The notes below the pieces were generated by a model that made no database searches, was not told the origin of the DNA, and was given only the letters and a program-made list of their open reading frames with translations. A program made the translations under genes and the position numbers. Shown here piece after piece: positions 42,008 to 50,075 of a stretch of 64,000 nucleotides of DNA; position 1 is the first letter of the stretch; the number at the start of each line of letters is the position of its first letter. Origin of the DNA: an uncultured Oscillospiraceae bacterium (lineage in GTDB: Bacteria > Bacillota > Clostridia > Oscillospirales > Oscillospiraceae); assembly GCA_934589525.1 (NCBI GenBank), contig CAKTOB010000011.1, positions 1-64,000 on the forward strand, read 5' to 3'.

Positions 42008-43191
42008 TTGTCGTCTCCTCTCTTTACAATCACAGAACAGCCCATCCCGCCTCCAATACACAGCGTGGCCAGTCCAAAAGTTGCATTTCGTCTCTTCATT
42101 TCGTACAACAATGTAACTAGAATACGGCAACCCGAGGCTCCTACCGGATGTCCCAATGCGATTGCACCACCGTTGACGTTTAATTTATCCTCAGGGAAAT
42201 TCAATTCCCGTGCAACAGCTATAGACTGGGCTGCGAACGCTTCGTTTGCCTCAATAAGATCTAAGTCTTCTACCGTCATATCAAGTTTATCCAGGATTTT
42301 CCTTGTTGATGCCACTGGTCCGATTCCCATAATTTCCGGGGCCACCCCTCCTAAAGCACCGCCTAACCACTCTGCCATAGGTGTTAGTTCCAGTTCGCGA
42401 AGCTTTTCTTCACTCACCAATACTACCGCTGCAGCACCGTCATTAATAGTAGAGGAATTTCCAGCTGTCACCAGACCATTTTCCTGAAAGGCTGGACGTA
42501 AACGCCCCAGTGCATCTTCTGTAGTACCAAAGCGAATTCCCTCGTCAGCATCGAATACAACAGTCTGCTTCTTCTGCTTAATTACAACGGGGACAATCTC
42601 ATCCTTGAAGCGTCCATCTAGCACCGCCGCTTCTGCCTTACTTTGACTCTTCGCAGCAAATTCGTCTAATTCTTTTCGGGACAGATTCCACTTTTTGCAC
42701 ACATTTTCGGCAGTCACGCCCATGTGATAATCATTAAAGGCTTCCCACAGCGCATCATTTACCATAGCATCCATCATTGAAGCATTTCCCATGCGATAGC
42801 CATAGCGAGCCTGCTTTAAAAGATACGGAGCCGAAGACATGTTCTCCACACCGCCCGCAACAACGATGTCCGCATCTCCGCATCGAATCATCCTTGCGGC
42901 ATTATTTACACTATCCAATCCGGAGCCACAGACAACGTTAATGGTTTCTGCGGTTGTCTCAACCGGCAAACCCGCTTTGATTGATGCCTGTCTAGCAATA
43001 TTCTGTCCAAGCCCAGCCTGAATCACGCAACCCATAAATACATGATCTACCTCTTCTGGGCTTATTCCTGCCCGGGCTACAGACTCTTTGATGACCAAGG
43101 CTCCCATTTCAGCTGCAGGCACTCCGCTTAGACTGCCTCCCATTTTACCGATTGGCGTCCTACATGCACTTACTAAATATACTTTCTTCAT
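42004..43191 (-). CDS. Acetyl-CoA C-acetyltransferase (thiolase)
   Basis: The 395-residue thiolase has all catalytic parts: the active Cys in NVVCGSGLDSV near residue 88, NEAFAAQSI, GGAIALGHPVGASG with the active His, and CIGGGMG with the second Cys. It condenses two acetyl-CoA into acetoacetyl-CoA. The start 43191 follows GGAGGATTGAC. Together with the next gene it gives a two-step route to 3-hydroxybutyryl-CoA. It lies two bases after the acyltransferase gene, in the same operon. Confidence 0.94.
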   Translation of the reverse strand: MKKVYLVSACRTPIGKMGGSLSGVPAAEMGALVIKESVARAGISPEEVDHVFMGCVIQAGLGQNIARQASIKAGLPVETTAETINVVCGSGLDSVNNAARMIRCGDADIVVAGGVENMSSAPYLLKQARYGYRMGNASMMDAMVNDALWEAFNDYHMGVTAENVCKKWNLSRKELDEFAAKSQSKAEAAVLDGRFKDEIVPVVIKQKKQTVVFDADEGIRFGTTEDALGRLRPAFQENGLVTAGNSSTINDGAAAVVLVSEEKLRELELTPMAEWLGGALGGVAPEIMGIGPVASTRKILDKLDMTVEDLDLIEANEAFAAQSIAVARELNFPEDKLNVNGGAIALGHPVGASGCRILVTLLYEMKRRNATFGLATLCIGGGMGCSVIVKRGDDK

Positions 43192-43192
43192 G

Positions 43193-44053
43193 TCAATCCT
43201 CCAAATCGTCAATATGGAATTTTTCTCTTTGCGGAATGTTCAAACTTTCATACCATGTTTTAAAATCGCTCTCAGACCAGGGCATATAATGAAAAAAGTG
43301 ATTCCGCCAAGGGTACGCAGCCTCCCCCGTGATTTTATGCTTCAGTTTTCTGACGTCCGTAACTACTTTTCCGGGGTTTCCCACCACAACGGCATAAGAG
43401 GGGACATTTTTTGTAACATTTGAACATGCACCAATCAGTGCATCCTGTCCTATCTCAACGCCAGGCATAACAACAGTCCCAGTTGCGACTACCGCAAATG
43501 GCTTAATATGTACTCCTATAAAATGGTCCGAAGGAGGTGTTGGGTCATTTGTTAGGACAACATAAGGAAATATCCAGACAAAATCCTCAACTGTGGACAG
43601 CTGGCCAATATGGACATTACTGTGCATTCTAACATAATTCCCGATTCTGCAATTTCCCTGAATATCGGACAGCGTGCCAACACTTACATGATCACCAATT
43701 TCAGAGCACTCACGGACTGTAACTCTGTGACCAGTTTGGAATTCATTGCCAATGGTCGATCCAGCATATAGAATGGAGCCACTGCGAATCAAGGCATTAC
43801 TGCCAATCGTCAAGGGATGCGCATGAGCAGTTCGCTCCAAGCAAAAATCCATCCAATACTCACCAAGAATGCAATTGGAACCCACAAACGAATCATCTCC
43901 CAATGTAACGTGGCTACGAATAATTGAATTGCTGTCAATATACACGTTGTTTCCAATCGATACGTTATCTTCAACAATTACATTATGCCCCAGAACCACG
44001 CCTTCACCAAAGGTTACTCGTTCTCCAATATTACAGTTATTTCCTTTTTGCAT
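43193..44053 (-). CDS. Left-handed beta-helix acyltransferase
   Basis: The 286-residue protein is built of hexapeptide repeats (IGERVTFGEGVVLGHNVIV onward, I/V-G-x-x-x-x units through residue 225), with a late PGVEIGQDALIGACSNV and a helical C-terminus. The family includes the dTDP-3-amino-3,6-dideoxyhexose N-acetyltransferases (FdtC/QdtC) and WbbJ-like enzymes. Encoded right after the aminotransferase and right before the thiolase, it probably acylates the 3-amino group. The acyl donor may be acetyl-CoA or the 3-hydroxybutyryl-CoA made next door. AAAGGAGGCC precedes the ATG. Confidence 0.85.
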   Translation of the reverse strand: MQKGNNCNIGERVTFGEGVVLGHNVIVEDNVSIGNNVYIDSNSIIRSHVTLGDDSFVGSNCILGEYWMDFCLERTAHAHPLTIGSNALIRSGSILYAGSTIGNEFQTGHRVTVRECSEIGDHVSVGTLSDIQGNCRIGNYVRMHSNVHIGQLSTVEDFVWIFPYVVLTNDPTPPSDHFIGVHIKPFAVVATGTVVMPGVEIGQDALIGACSNVTKNVPSYAVVVGNPGKVVTDVRKLKHKITGEAAYPWRNHFFHYMPWSESDFKTWYESLNIPQREKFHIDDLED

Positions 44054-44070
44054 AAATGGCCTCCTTTGTT

Positions 44071-45177
44071 TTATTTGAACTGATTTATAGCGTCAATCAC
44101 ATAGCTGATTTGCTCATCCGTCATACCATAGAACATAGGTAGACTTAACACCGTATTACTTATTTTTTCTGCCAGCGGTAGTGCTCCCTTATGGATATTT
44201 AGCGATTCATAACAGGGCTGCATGTGCATGGGAACCGGATAATGAATCACAGTTGCGATTCCCTTTTCTTTCAAATAAGTCTCCAGCGCATTCCGCTTAT
44301 CACAGCGAATGACGAAGACATGATAAATATGGTCAAAAACTTCATCCACAGGCAAGGGGAGCTGAATCAAAGGGTTGGTAATCTCACTGAGATAGCGTGC
44401 TGCAATTCTCTTCCGGTCATTGTTCCAGGCATCCAGGTGCGGCAACTTCACCCGAAGCAGCGCTGCCTGCATTTCATCCAGTCGGCTGTTAGTGCCCTGG
44501 TAGATATGATGATACTTGCGATCGCTACCATAGTTTCCAAGCGCTCGAACTCTATCCGCAATCTCTTTATTATTGGTTACAACGCAGCCCGCATCCCCCA
44601 TAGCTCCTAGATTCTTGCCGGGATAGAAGCTAAAAGCGGCAGCATCACTCAACGTTCCGATTTTCCGTCCCTTGTATCGTACACCATGGGCCTGGGCAGC
44701 ATCTTCAACGACCCTCAGATGATAACGGGCTGCAAGCTCGTTAATTGGATCCATATCAGCAGCACGCCCCTGTAGGTGAACGGCAATGATTGCCTTCGTT
44801 CTGGGTGTGATTTTTTCTTCGATTCGTGCCGGATCAATGTTATAGGTTTCCAGGATTGGCTCTACAAATACAGGAGTTGCTCCACAATAAGTCACTGCCA
44901 GTGCCGTAGCGATAAAGGTATTACTAGGAACAATTACTTCATCTCCCTGCCCAATATCCATGGCACGCAAAATCAAGAAAATTGCATCCAGTCCAGTTGC
45001 AACACCAACGCAATGTTTTGCCTGGCAATAGTCAGCGAACTCTTTTTCAAAAGCCGCACACTCCGGTCCCTGAATGAAGGAACTGTTATCTACAACTCTA
45101 ACAAACGCCTCATTCAATTCAGAACGGAGCTCATTGTGCATAGGTTTGAAATCAGCAAATGGAACATTCATTTTCAT
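44071..45177 (-). CDS. dTDP-keto-sugar aminotransferase, FdtB/QdtB-like
   Basis: The 368-residue DegT/DnrJ/EryC1/StrS enzyme shows NVPFADFKPMH, VGVATGLDAIFLILRAM, DEVIVPSNTFIATALAV, VEDAAQAHG and the PLP lysine in SFYPGKNLGAMGDAG. With the FdtA-like isomerase it would make dTDP-3-amino-3,6-dideoxygalactose or -glucose. The start 45177 (MKMN) has ATGGAGGTAATA upstream. Whether the product is the galacto or gluco form depends on the isomerase and is not clear. Confidence 0.92.
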   Translation of the reverse strand: MKMNVPFADFKPMHNELRSELNEAFVRVVDNSSFIQGPECAAFEKEFADYCQAKHCVGVATGLDAIFLILRAMDIGQGDEVIVPSNTFIATALAVTYCGATPVFVEPILETYNIDPARIEEKITPRTKAIIAVHLQGRAADMDPINELAARYHLRVVEDAAQAHGVRYKGRKIGTLSDAAAFSFYPGKNLGAMGDAGCVVTNNKEIADRVRALGNYGSDRKYHHIYQGTNSRLDEMQAALLRVKLPHLDAWNNDRKRIAARYLSEITNPLIQLPLPVDEVFDHIYHVFVIRCDKRNALETYLKEKGIATVIHYPVPMHMQPCYESLNIHKGALPLAEKISNTVLSLPMFYGMTDEQISYVIDAINQFK

Positions 45178-45191
45178 TATTACCTCCATTA

Positions 45192-45611
45192 TTATGTGTG
45201 CTGGTTTAATACAGCCTCATAGTCAAATACATAGTCGTTCTTATCGTATTTCTTGTCCACAATGGCAAGTAAAACGGTATTTGGAGAAAAATTAGACATT
45301 TCTCGCCAGACAAATGAATGAATATAAATTCCATCATTTGGCTTGTCCAAATGAACACATTTTCTCTCCTTCCCGTTATCGACTAAGATATCACAGCTAC
45401 CATTTAGGCACAGTAACACTTGATGCAAGTCCTTGTGAGCATGTCTTCCCCTGGTTACCTCTGGAGAAACATTATAGATATAATAAATACGATTTATTTG
45501 AAACGGAATTCCATTTCCTTCCTCAATGGCCACAAGATTCCCTCGTTCGTCCCCGTGGACAGCCATGGTAATTCGATCAACACCGTTTATCAGTGGACTC
45601 AGTACTGCCAT
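45192..45611 (-). CDS. dTDP-4-keto-6-deoxyglucose 3,4-ketoisomerase, FdtA/QdtA-like
   Basis: The 139-residue single cupin domain carries GRHAHKDLHQVLLCLNGSC and the later YIHSFVWREMSNFSPNTVLL, as in FdtA, QdtA and WxcM. It moves the keto group from C4 to C3, so that an aminotransferase can place nitrogen at C3. ATG 45611 has AAGGGGG at good spacing although it overlaps the end of the preceding glycosyltransferase by 35 bases. It is AT-rich like its neighbours. Confidence 0.9.
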   Translation of the reverse strand: MAVLSPLINGVDRITMAVHGDERGNLVAIEEGNGIPFQINRIYYIYNVSPEVTRGRHAHKDLHQVLLCLNGSCDILVDNGKERKCVHLDKPNDGIYIHSFVWREMSNFSPNTVLLAIVDKKYDKNDYVFDYEAVLNQHT

Positions 45612-46539
45612 TTTGTACCCCCTTACTATTCTTCATCTGTCGAATTATATTTTCTGGGTAAATCAAATATAACGCTAATCGACTGTACCATTTAGTAGTA
45701 CAAGAAAGCTTAGATAGAAATCTCCCATATCTTACTGTTTTTATCTTCCATCCCCAGTGTAAGAGTCGAACTCTCCAACATTTTGAGCAATAAGGAAGTA
45801 TTTCTCTCCGGAAAATACGCTCATTTTCTTCCATCAATTTTAGAATTTTCCCAGGCGAGCTAACTCCGTTTGACTGGCAACACACTACTTCCTCCGAGAA
45901 AAAATCCAACCTTACTCCGCTTCGTAATAGTTTCATAACTCTGGGATAGTCTTCTGTCAATCGATAGGATTCATCATAAAAACCGTATGTCTCAAAGCTG
46001 CTCCAACTCTGTGCTGTGGCAGCACCAAATACATAATTGGTCACCGCCAAATCATCAAACAGTTCTTGTGGCGTTAATGTCTTAATTTTCTTTACTTCCC
46101 ATAATTCTGGTTTGCACTGAGCTCCCCCTACAGCGTTGCTAGTAATCAGCTGTCGTTTAGCTGTGCAAATCACAGATTGGCTTTTAACCATATATGCAGT
46201 CCAGCCCGAAAGAACTTCCGGTCCCATAAAAACATCATCATCTGCCAGATTGAATACAAAATCTCCTCTTGTTTCTGCAAGAGCAGCATTCAAAGCCCTT
46301 ACAGTGCCCACATTTTCTTTCAGAGCAATAATACTCCAATGCACATTTTCCCGGGAATGAGAATCTAAATACTCCCTGATTTTCTCCGGAGAGAAGCCAA
46401 CATCGCCATCTACAACGATGATATATTGAACATTCGGGTAGGACTGCATCAAAACCGAATCGACAGAGCAAAAAAGTGTTTTACTCTCATAGTGAGGTGT
46501 TATAACCGTAATCAAAGGGGATTTATCCATGTTACCCAT
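45577..46539 (-). CDS. Family 2 glycosyltransferase
   Basis: The 320-residue GT-A protein has LITVITPHYESKTLFCSVDS, QYIIVVDGDVGFSP and the metal-binding FNLADDDVFMG, with YRLTEDYPRVMKLL in the second half. It is smaller than the other two family 2 enzymes and lacks obvious C-terminal helices. ATG 46539 or 46530 could start it; both overlap or touch the ABC ATPase stop. The 3' end overlaps the FdtA-like gene. Confidence 0.85.
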   Translation of the reverse strand: MGNMDKSPLITVITPHYESKTLFCSVDSVLMQSYPNVQYIIVVDGDVGFSPEKIREYLDSHSRENVHWSIIALKENVGTVRALNAALAETRGDFVFNLADDDVFMGPEVLSGWTAYMVKSQSVICTAKRQLITSNAVGGAQCKPELWEVKKIKTLTPQELFDDLAVTNYVFGAATAQSWSSFETYGFYDESYRLTEDYPRVMKLLRSGVRLDFFSEEVVCCQSNGVSSPGKILKLMEENERIFRREILPYCSKCWRVRLLHWGWKIKTVRYGRFLSKLSCTTKWYSRLALYLIYPENIIRQMKNSKGVQNGSTESTDKRC

Positions 46540-47275
46540 TGGCCTGTCGATACATTCTAAAAGCATCTTCCGAGGGCATGAAGCACATTAGCTTACCATG
46601 GTCTAACCAAGCTGCTTTCTGGCATAATTCCTTTACCTGCTCCTCACTGTGACTTACAAACAGGAGCGTGGTGCCTCCCTCCATCATATACGCCATACGT
46701 TCCTTGCATTTTTGCTGAAAACGATAGTCGCCAACAGACAAAATTTCGTCCACAACGAGGATATCTGCACGGACCTCCGTAGCAATGGCAAAGCCTAACC
46801 GCGCCACCATACCGCTAGAGAAATTCTTCACAGGCACATCAATAAACTCCCAGAGCTCCGCAAAATCCACAATGCTCCGAAAATGGGCATCCATGAACTT
46901 TCGGTCATGGCCCAGCACCGCACCATTCAGATAGATATTTTCCCGTGCCGTCAAATCGGGGTCAAAACCGGCGCCAAGCTCAATCAAGGGCGCAATGCTT
47001 CCATGAACCTTGACGCTTCCAGAACTGGGATACAGCACTCCTGCCATGCATTTCAGCAGAGTACTTTTGCCACTCCCGTTGGCACCGATCAAGGCTACGG
47101 ATTCCCCCCTGTTGACGGTCAGGTTTACACCCTTTAATGCGTAGAATTCGTTGAACATCAGTTGACGTTTCACAAGCTTGACAAGATATTCTTTAAAAGT
47201 ATCGGTTTTTTCCTTTGCCAGATTAAAGCGCATGGACACATTCTTTACTTCAATAATGGGTTCTGTTTTCTGCAT
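46532..47275 (-). CDS. Polysaccharide ABC exporter ATPase, short Wzt/TagH type
   Basis: The 247-residue ATPase has Walker A LIGANGSGKSTLLKCM, signature NFSSGMVARLGFAIA (degenerate, as in Wzt/TagH), Walker B ILVVDEILSVGD and switch LLFVSHSEEQV. It lacks the C-terminal carbohydrate-binding domain of O9a-type Wzt, so export should not depend on a chain-cap modification. ATG 47275 has GGGAGGAAAG upstream. The permease is encoded just before it in the operon. Confidence 0.94.
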   Translation of the reverse strand: MQKTEPIIEVKNVSMRFNLAKEKTDTFKEYLVKLVKRQLMFNEFYALKGVNLTVNRGESVALIGANGSGKSTLLKCMAGVLYPSSGSVKVHGSIAPLIELGAGFDPDLTARENIYLNGAVLGHDRKFMDAHFRSIVDFAELWEFIDVPVKNFSSGMVARLGFAIATEVRADILVVDEILSVGDYRFQQKCKERMAYMMEGGTTLLFVSHSEEQVKELCQKAAWLDHGKLMCFMPSEDAFRMYRQANG

Positions 47276-47289
47276 ATACTTTCCTCCCA

Positions 47290-48066
47290 TTAGATATACA
47301 AAATGAAGTTGCGCTGCATTTTGCGGAAGACCAGCATTCCCGCAGCCAGAGCCGCCACGCTGACCCAAATACATCGCCACCACATAGCTGCCTCCGGCAC
47401 CGTGCCATAGAGCACCAGCTCCCGGAAGAACGTAATATAGGAGCACATGGGATTTGCCTGAACCACAGGTATGATTTCCTCCGGCAAGGCATTGACCGGA
47501 TAGAAAATCGGAGTCAGATACATCCAGGCCAAGGTCAGCACTCCATACAAGTGGGTAATGTCCCGGAAATAGACGCTAAGGGCGGACAGCACCATCCCAA
47601 TACCCATAGAAAACAGCAGCAGAAACAGCAGCGGCATAGGGAACAGCAGAATTGTCCAATAAAACGGTGCTTTTGTAAACAGCATGACGATGACGATTGC
47701 CGCCAAGGAAAAGCTCATGGTCACAAAGCTGGAAAGTACCCGGCTGATGGGGAAAATGAACTTGGGGATATATACCTTTTTGATCAAGCTGCCGTTCTGC
47801 AAGACAGAATACATGCTCATATTGGTGCTTTCATTGAAAAATGCCCATAGCGTTTGTCCAGTGATCAGGTACAACGGGAAATTTGGAATGTCAAACCGGA
47901 ACATATAGCTGAATACTACCGTCATCACGGACATCATCAACAACGGATTCAAAAGGCTCCACACATAGCCCAGAAGGCTTCTGCGGTATTTTACTTTTAA
48001 ATCCCGCCCGACCAACTCCTTCAGGAGGGGCTTATATTGCAGGAAGTGCTGCCATGCTTCTTTCAT
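47290..48066 (-). CDS. Polysaccharide ABC exporter permease, Wzm/TagG type
   Basis: The 258-residue membrane protein has six helices and the ABC-2 pattern: an amphipathic N-terminus (LLKELVGRDLKVKYRRSLLGYVWSLLNPL is one segment, residues 14-42), then PLYLITGQTLWAFF, LSALSVYFRDITHL and NPMCSYITFFRELV. With the ATPase it moves lipid-linked glycan across the membrane. Its ATG overlaps the stop of the upstream glycosyltransferase. Confidence 0.93.
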   Translation of the reverse strand: MKEAWQHFLQYKPLLKELVGRDLKVKYRRSLLGYVWSLLNPLLMMSVMTVVFSYMFRFDIPNFPLYLITGQTLWAFFNESTNMSMYSVLQNGSLIKKVYIPKFIFPISRVLSSFVTMSFSLAAIVIVMLFTKAPFYWTILLFPMPLLFLLLFSMGIGMVLSALSVYFRDITHLYGVLTLAWMYLTPIFYPVNALPEEIIPVVQANPMCSYITFFRELVLYGTVPEAAMWWRCIWVSVAALAAGMLVFRKMQRNFILYI

Positions 48067-48980
48067 TTTTGTTCCTCATTTCGATTCAGATATTCTATAC
48101 GGGGCCGGAAAAAAGCCCCGGCCCAAGTTCCCCGGGCCAAAGCCCCAAATCTCGGGAGCCTGGGTTTGCCGTTTTTCATGATCCGCAAAAAATCTCTACC
48201 ACGTTTTGCGAAACAATACAATCGGCCTTTCATCCCCTCCTGCCGGTAGAGATAGGCTTCATTTCGGAAAGCATAAAAATAGCGGCCGATCCGCTCCGGT
48301 GCGTCCAGGGCCACGTTGGAGCCCTCGTTGTTTTTGGTTGCGTGGACCACCTGGCTTTGGCCTGCAAGGAAACAGGGCATCTTCCCCCGGATCGCAATGC
48401 GGCGGGTGAATTCCAGGTCGTCGCCCCAGATAAAGAACTCGGTGATGGGCAGCCCAAACCGGCATATCACGTCCGACCGCAGGAACAGGGAGACAAAGGT
48501 CGCCTGTTTTGCCCGAACAAGGCCATTTCTCAAAAGGCTCTTATTTTCACAGCAATTCTTTTCGAGCTTCTGTCGGTTCATTTTGCACTCGCCGCCATCG
48601 GTCCACAAGGCCACGCTGCTGAGCCAGCCGTAGTTTCCGCCCAGGGCCCGGTCTGCTTCCAGGAGTTTTTCCAGGGCCTGGGGCTCAGGCAGGGTGTCAT
48701 CATCCATGACCCAGACGAACTCATAGCCTGCCTCCACCGCCCAGCGCATGCCCCGGTTGAAGCCTCCGGCGCCGCCCAGGTTGCTGCCGGTATTCCGGTA
48801 ACGGCAATCCTGCTGCCCGGCGGCCCACTGGGCCGTACCGTCCGTGCTGGCGTTATCCACGATCAGAATGTCACACCCCGCACTCTGGCCCCGCAGAGCT
48901 TCCACGCACTGCTTCAAAAGCTCCAAGCGGTTATAGGTGACCACCACCGCGCAAACGCCGTGTTTTTTCTCCTCTTGCAT
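48063..48980 (-). CDS. Family 2 glycosyltransferase, galactofuranosyltransferase-like
   Basis: The 305-residue GT-A protein has CAVVVTYNRLELLKQCVEAL, DILIVDNASTDGTAQW, NLGGAGGFNRGMRWAVEAG and the FVWVMDDDTLPEPQAL metal site. The later FFIWGDDLEFTRRI is typical of GlfT2-type and rhamnosyl transferases. It is the first gene of the leftward locus. ATG 48980 and 48992 are both possible; GGAGG touches the first and is 12 bases from the second. Confidence 0.88.
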   Translation of the reverse strand: MQEEKKHGVCAVVVTYNRLELLKQCVEALRGQSAGCDILIVDNASTDGTAQWAAGQQDCRYRNTGSNLGGAGGFNRGMRWAVEAGYEFVWVMDDDTLPEPQALEKLLEADRALGGNYGWLSSVALWTDGGECKMNRQKLEKNCCENKSLLRNGLVRAKQATFVSLFLRSDVICRFGLPITEFFIWGDDLEFTRRIAIRGKMPCFLAGQSQVVHATKNNEGSNVALDAPERIGRYFYAFRNEAYLYRQEGMKGRLYCFAKRGRDFLRIMKNGKPRLPRFGALARGTWAGAFFRPRIEYLNRNEEQK

Positions 48981-48992
48981 CCGGCCGCCCAT

Positions 48993-49115
48993 CCTCCTTC
49001 AAGCCTTTCCCCCCGAAAAAACAGAAGCCCTCCGGGAGTTTTCATCAAAATAGCTAATTCCAAGCAGTATTTTCTACCTTTTTTGCACTTTTAAGGTCAT
49101 ACTGTCAGTAGTGCC
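48993..49115 (-). promoter_or_regulatory. Untranslated leader of the polysaccharide operon
   Basis: About 120 bases of transcribed leader lie between the promoter and the first gene. A CCCGGAGGG-type hairpin is followed by TTCTGTTTTTT (minus strand, near 49030), which could act as a conditional terminator. This is suggested by sequence only. Confidence 0.4.
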
Positions 49116-49144
49116 ATTATACCACACCGCTCCCGCTTTTGCAA
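49116..49144 (-). promoter_or_regulatory. Promoter of the polysaccharide locus
   Basis: Minus-strand TTGCAA (49144-49139) and perfect TATAAT (49121-49116) with a 17-base spacer. It is the only strong promoter seen upstream of the 16-kb locus. Confidence 0.8.
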
Positions 49145-49366
49145 CCCAAAAAGCATCACATTTGTCGTTCTGTCGCAAAATATAGAATGCGGCCGGCCTG
49201 GATCTGTTCAAGGAGCACCTCATGCCCTCCACACTTGCTGACTATTATTCTGGCGCATTATGTACAGTTTATCATCCACCAGGTACTTGTAATTTGTTTG
49301 TCAAATAGCTATAATAGAAAGCGCATATATCATCTGTTTTTTGTGCGGTTAGCAAACTGTGCTTTT
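49145..49366. other. Gap with no gene
   Basis: No frame with a ribosome binding site is seen. A rightward promoter-like pair TTGTAA (49287-49292) and TATAAT (49310-49315), 17 bases apart, points into the 3' end of the recombinase gene and would give an antisense transcript. Confidence 0.4.
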
Positions 49367-49957
49367 TCATCCGTTGCATTCCTTCGCCCACCGCAAAAAG
49401 GTACTGTGGGTGATTCCCAGCTGCTTGGCTGCCGCCCTGGCGGATATTTTCCGGTCTTGCCACTGCTTTTGGATTTCGCAAAATGCCGCGGGCCGTTCTT
49501 TGGGTTTTCTGCCGAAGCGAACACCGTTTCGCTTTGCCGCGGCGATCCCCTCCGCCTGGCGCTGCCGGATAAACTCCCGCTCCGTCTGGGCAACATAGGA
49601 CAGAAGCTGCAAAACAATGTCCGCGATCAGCGTTCCGGTCAGGTCCCGGTTTTGCCTGGTGTCAAGCAACGGCATATCCAGCACCACAATGGCCGCCTGT
49701 TTTTCTTTTGTGATGATCCGCCACTGCTCCAGGATCTCCTCATAATTCCGCCCCAGCCGGTCGATGCTCTTTACTACCAGGGTATCGTCCTTTTTCAGCT
49801 TCCGGACCATCCTCTTGTAGTTTTTCCGCTCAAAGTCCTTCCCGGATTGCTTATCCATGTAGATCCGGTTTCGGGGGATTCCAAACTCCTGCATTGCAAG
49901 AAACTGCCGCTGTTCGTTTTGTTCTCTTGTAGAAACACGGATATACCCATATTCCAT
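49367..49957 (-). CDS. Small serine recombinase (resolvase/invertase family)
   Basis: The 196-residue protein has the resolvase catalytic domain. The nucleophile Ser is in GYIRVSTREQNEQRQ near residue 8. The VKSIDRLGRNYEEIL arginine motif and the LLSYVAQTEREFIRQRQAEG E-helix follow. A C-terminal helix-turn-helix ends it (ISARAAAKQLGITHSTFLRWA). All catalytic parts seem intact. Such enzymes resolve or invert DNA between short crossover sites. ATG 49957 has GGAGGTTTG upstream. It lies just upstream of the polysaccharide promoter and next to a tRNA-derived repeat, either of which may be its target. Confidence 0.92.
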   Translation of the reverse strand: MEYGYIRVSTREQNEQRQFLAMQEFGIPRNRIYMDKQSGKDFERKNYKRMVRKLKKDDTLVVKSIDRLGRNYEEILEQWRIITKEKQAAIVVLDMPLLDTRQNRDLTGTLIADIVLQLLSYVAQTEREFIRQRQAEGIAAAKRNGVRFGRKPKERPAAFCEIQKQWQDRKISARAAAKQLGITHSTFLRWAKECNG

Positions 49958-49970
49958 AATACAAACCTCC

Positions 49971-49994
49971 AATTTATCGGTATCCGGATAAATT
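49971..49994. repeat. Inverted repeat upstream of recombinase
   Basis: AATTTATC and GATAAATT arms surround GGTATCCG. The position directly before the recombinase ribosome binding site suits an autoregulatory operator or a crossover site. Confidence 0.55.
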
Positions 49995-50024
49995 GTAATA
50001 CAGTATGAAATATCTCTGATATAA

Positions 50025-50066
50025 ACAAAAACCCGAACCCATCCCCACAGGGAGGAAGTTCGGATT
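50025..50066 (-). terminator. Terminator after the cloverleaf element
   Basis: On the minus strand CCGAAC..GTTCGG with an inner CC/GG-rich extension is followed by GTTTTTGTTT. Confidence 0.65.
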
Positions 50067-50075
50067 TCTTATGTT

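Noticed and set aside
41141..43191. Butyrate-synthesis operon
   Set aside because: Only thiolase and HBD are present; crotonase, butyryl-CoA dehydrogenase and EtfAB are missing and all neighbours are sugar genes.
49116..49366. Invertible promoter for the polysaccharide locus
   Set aside because: No matching inverted crossover sites were found around the promoter by eye, so it is left as a question rather than a feature.
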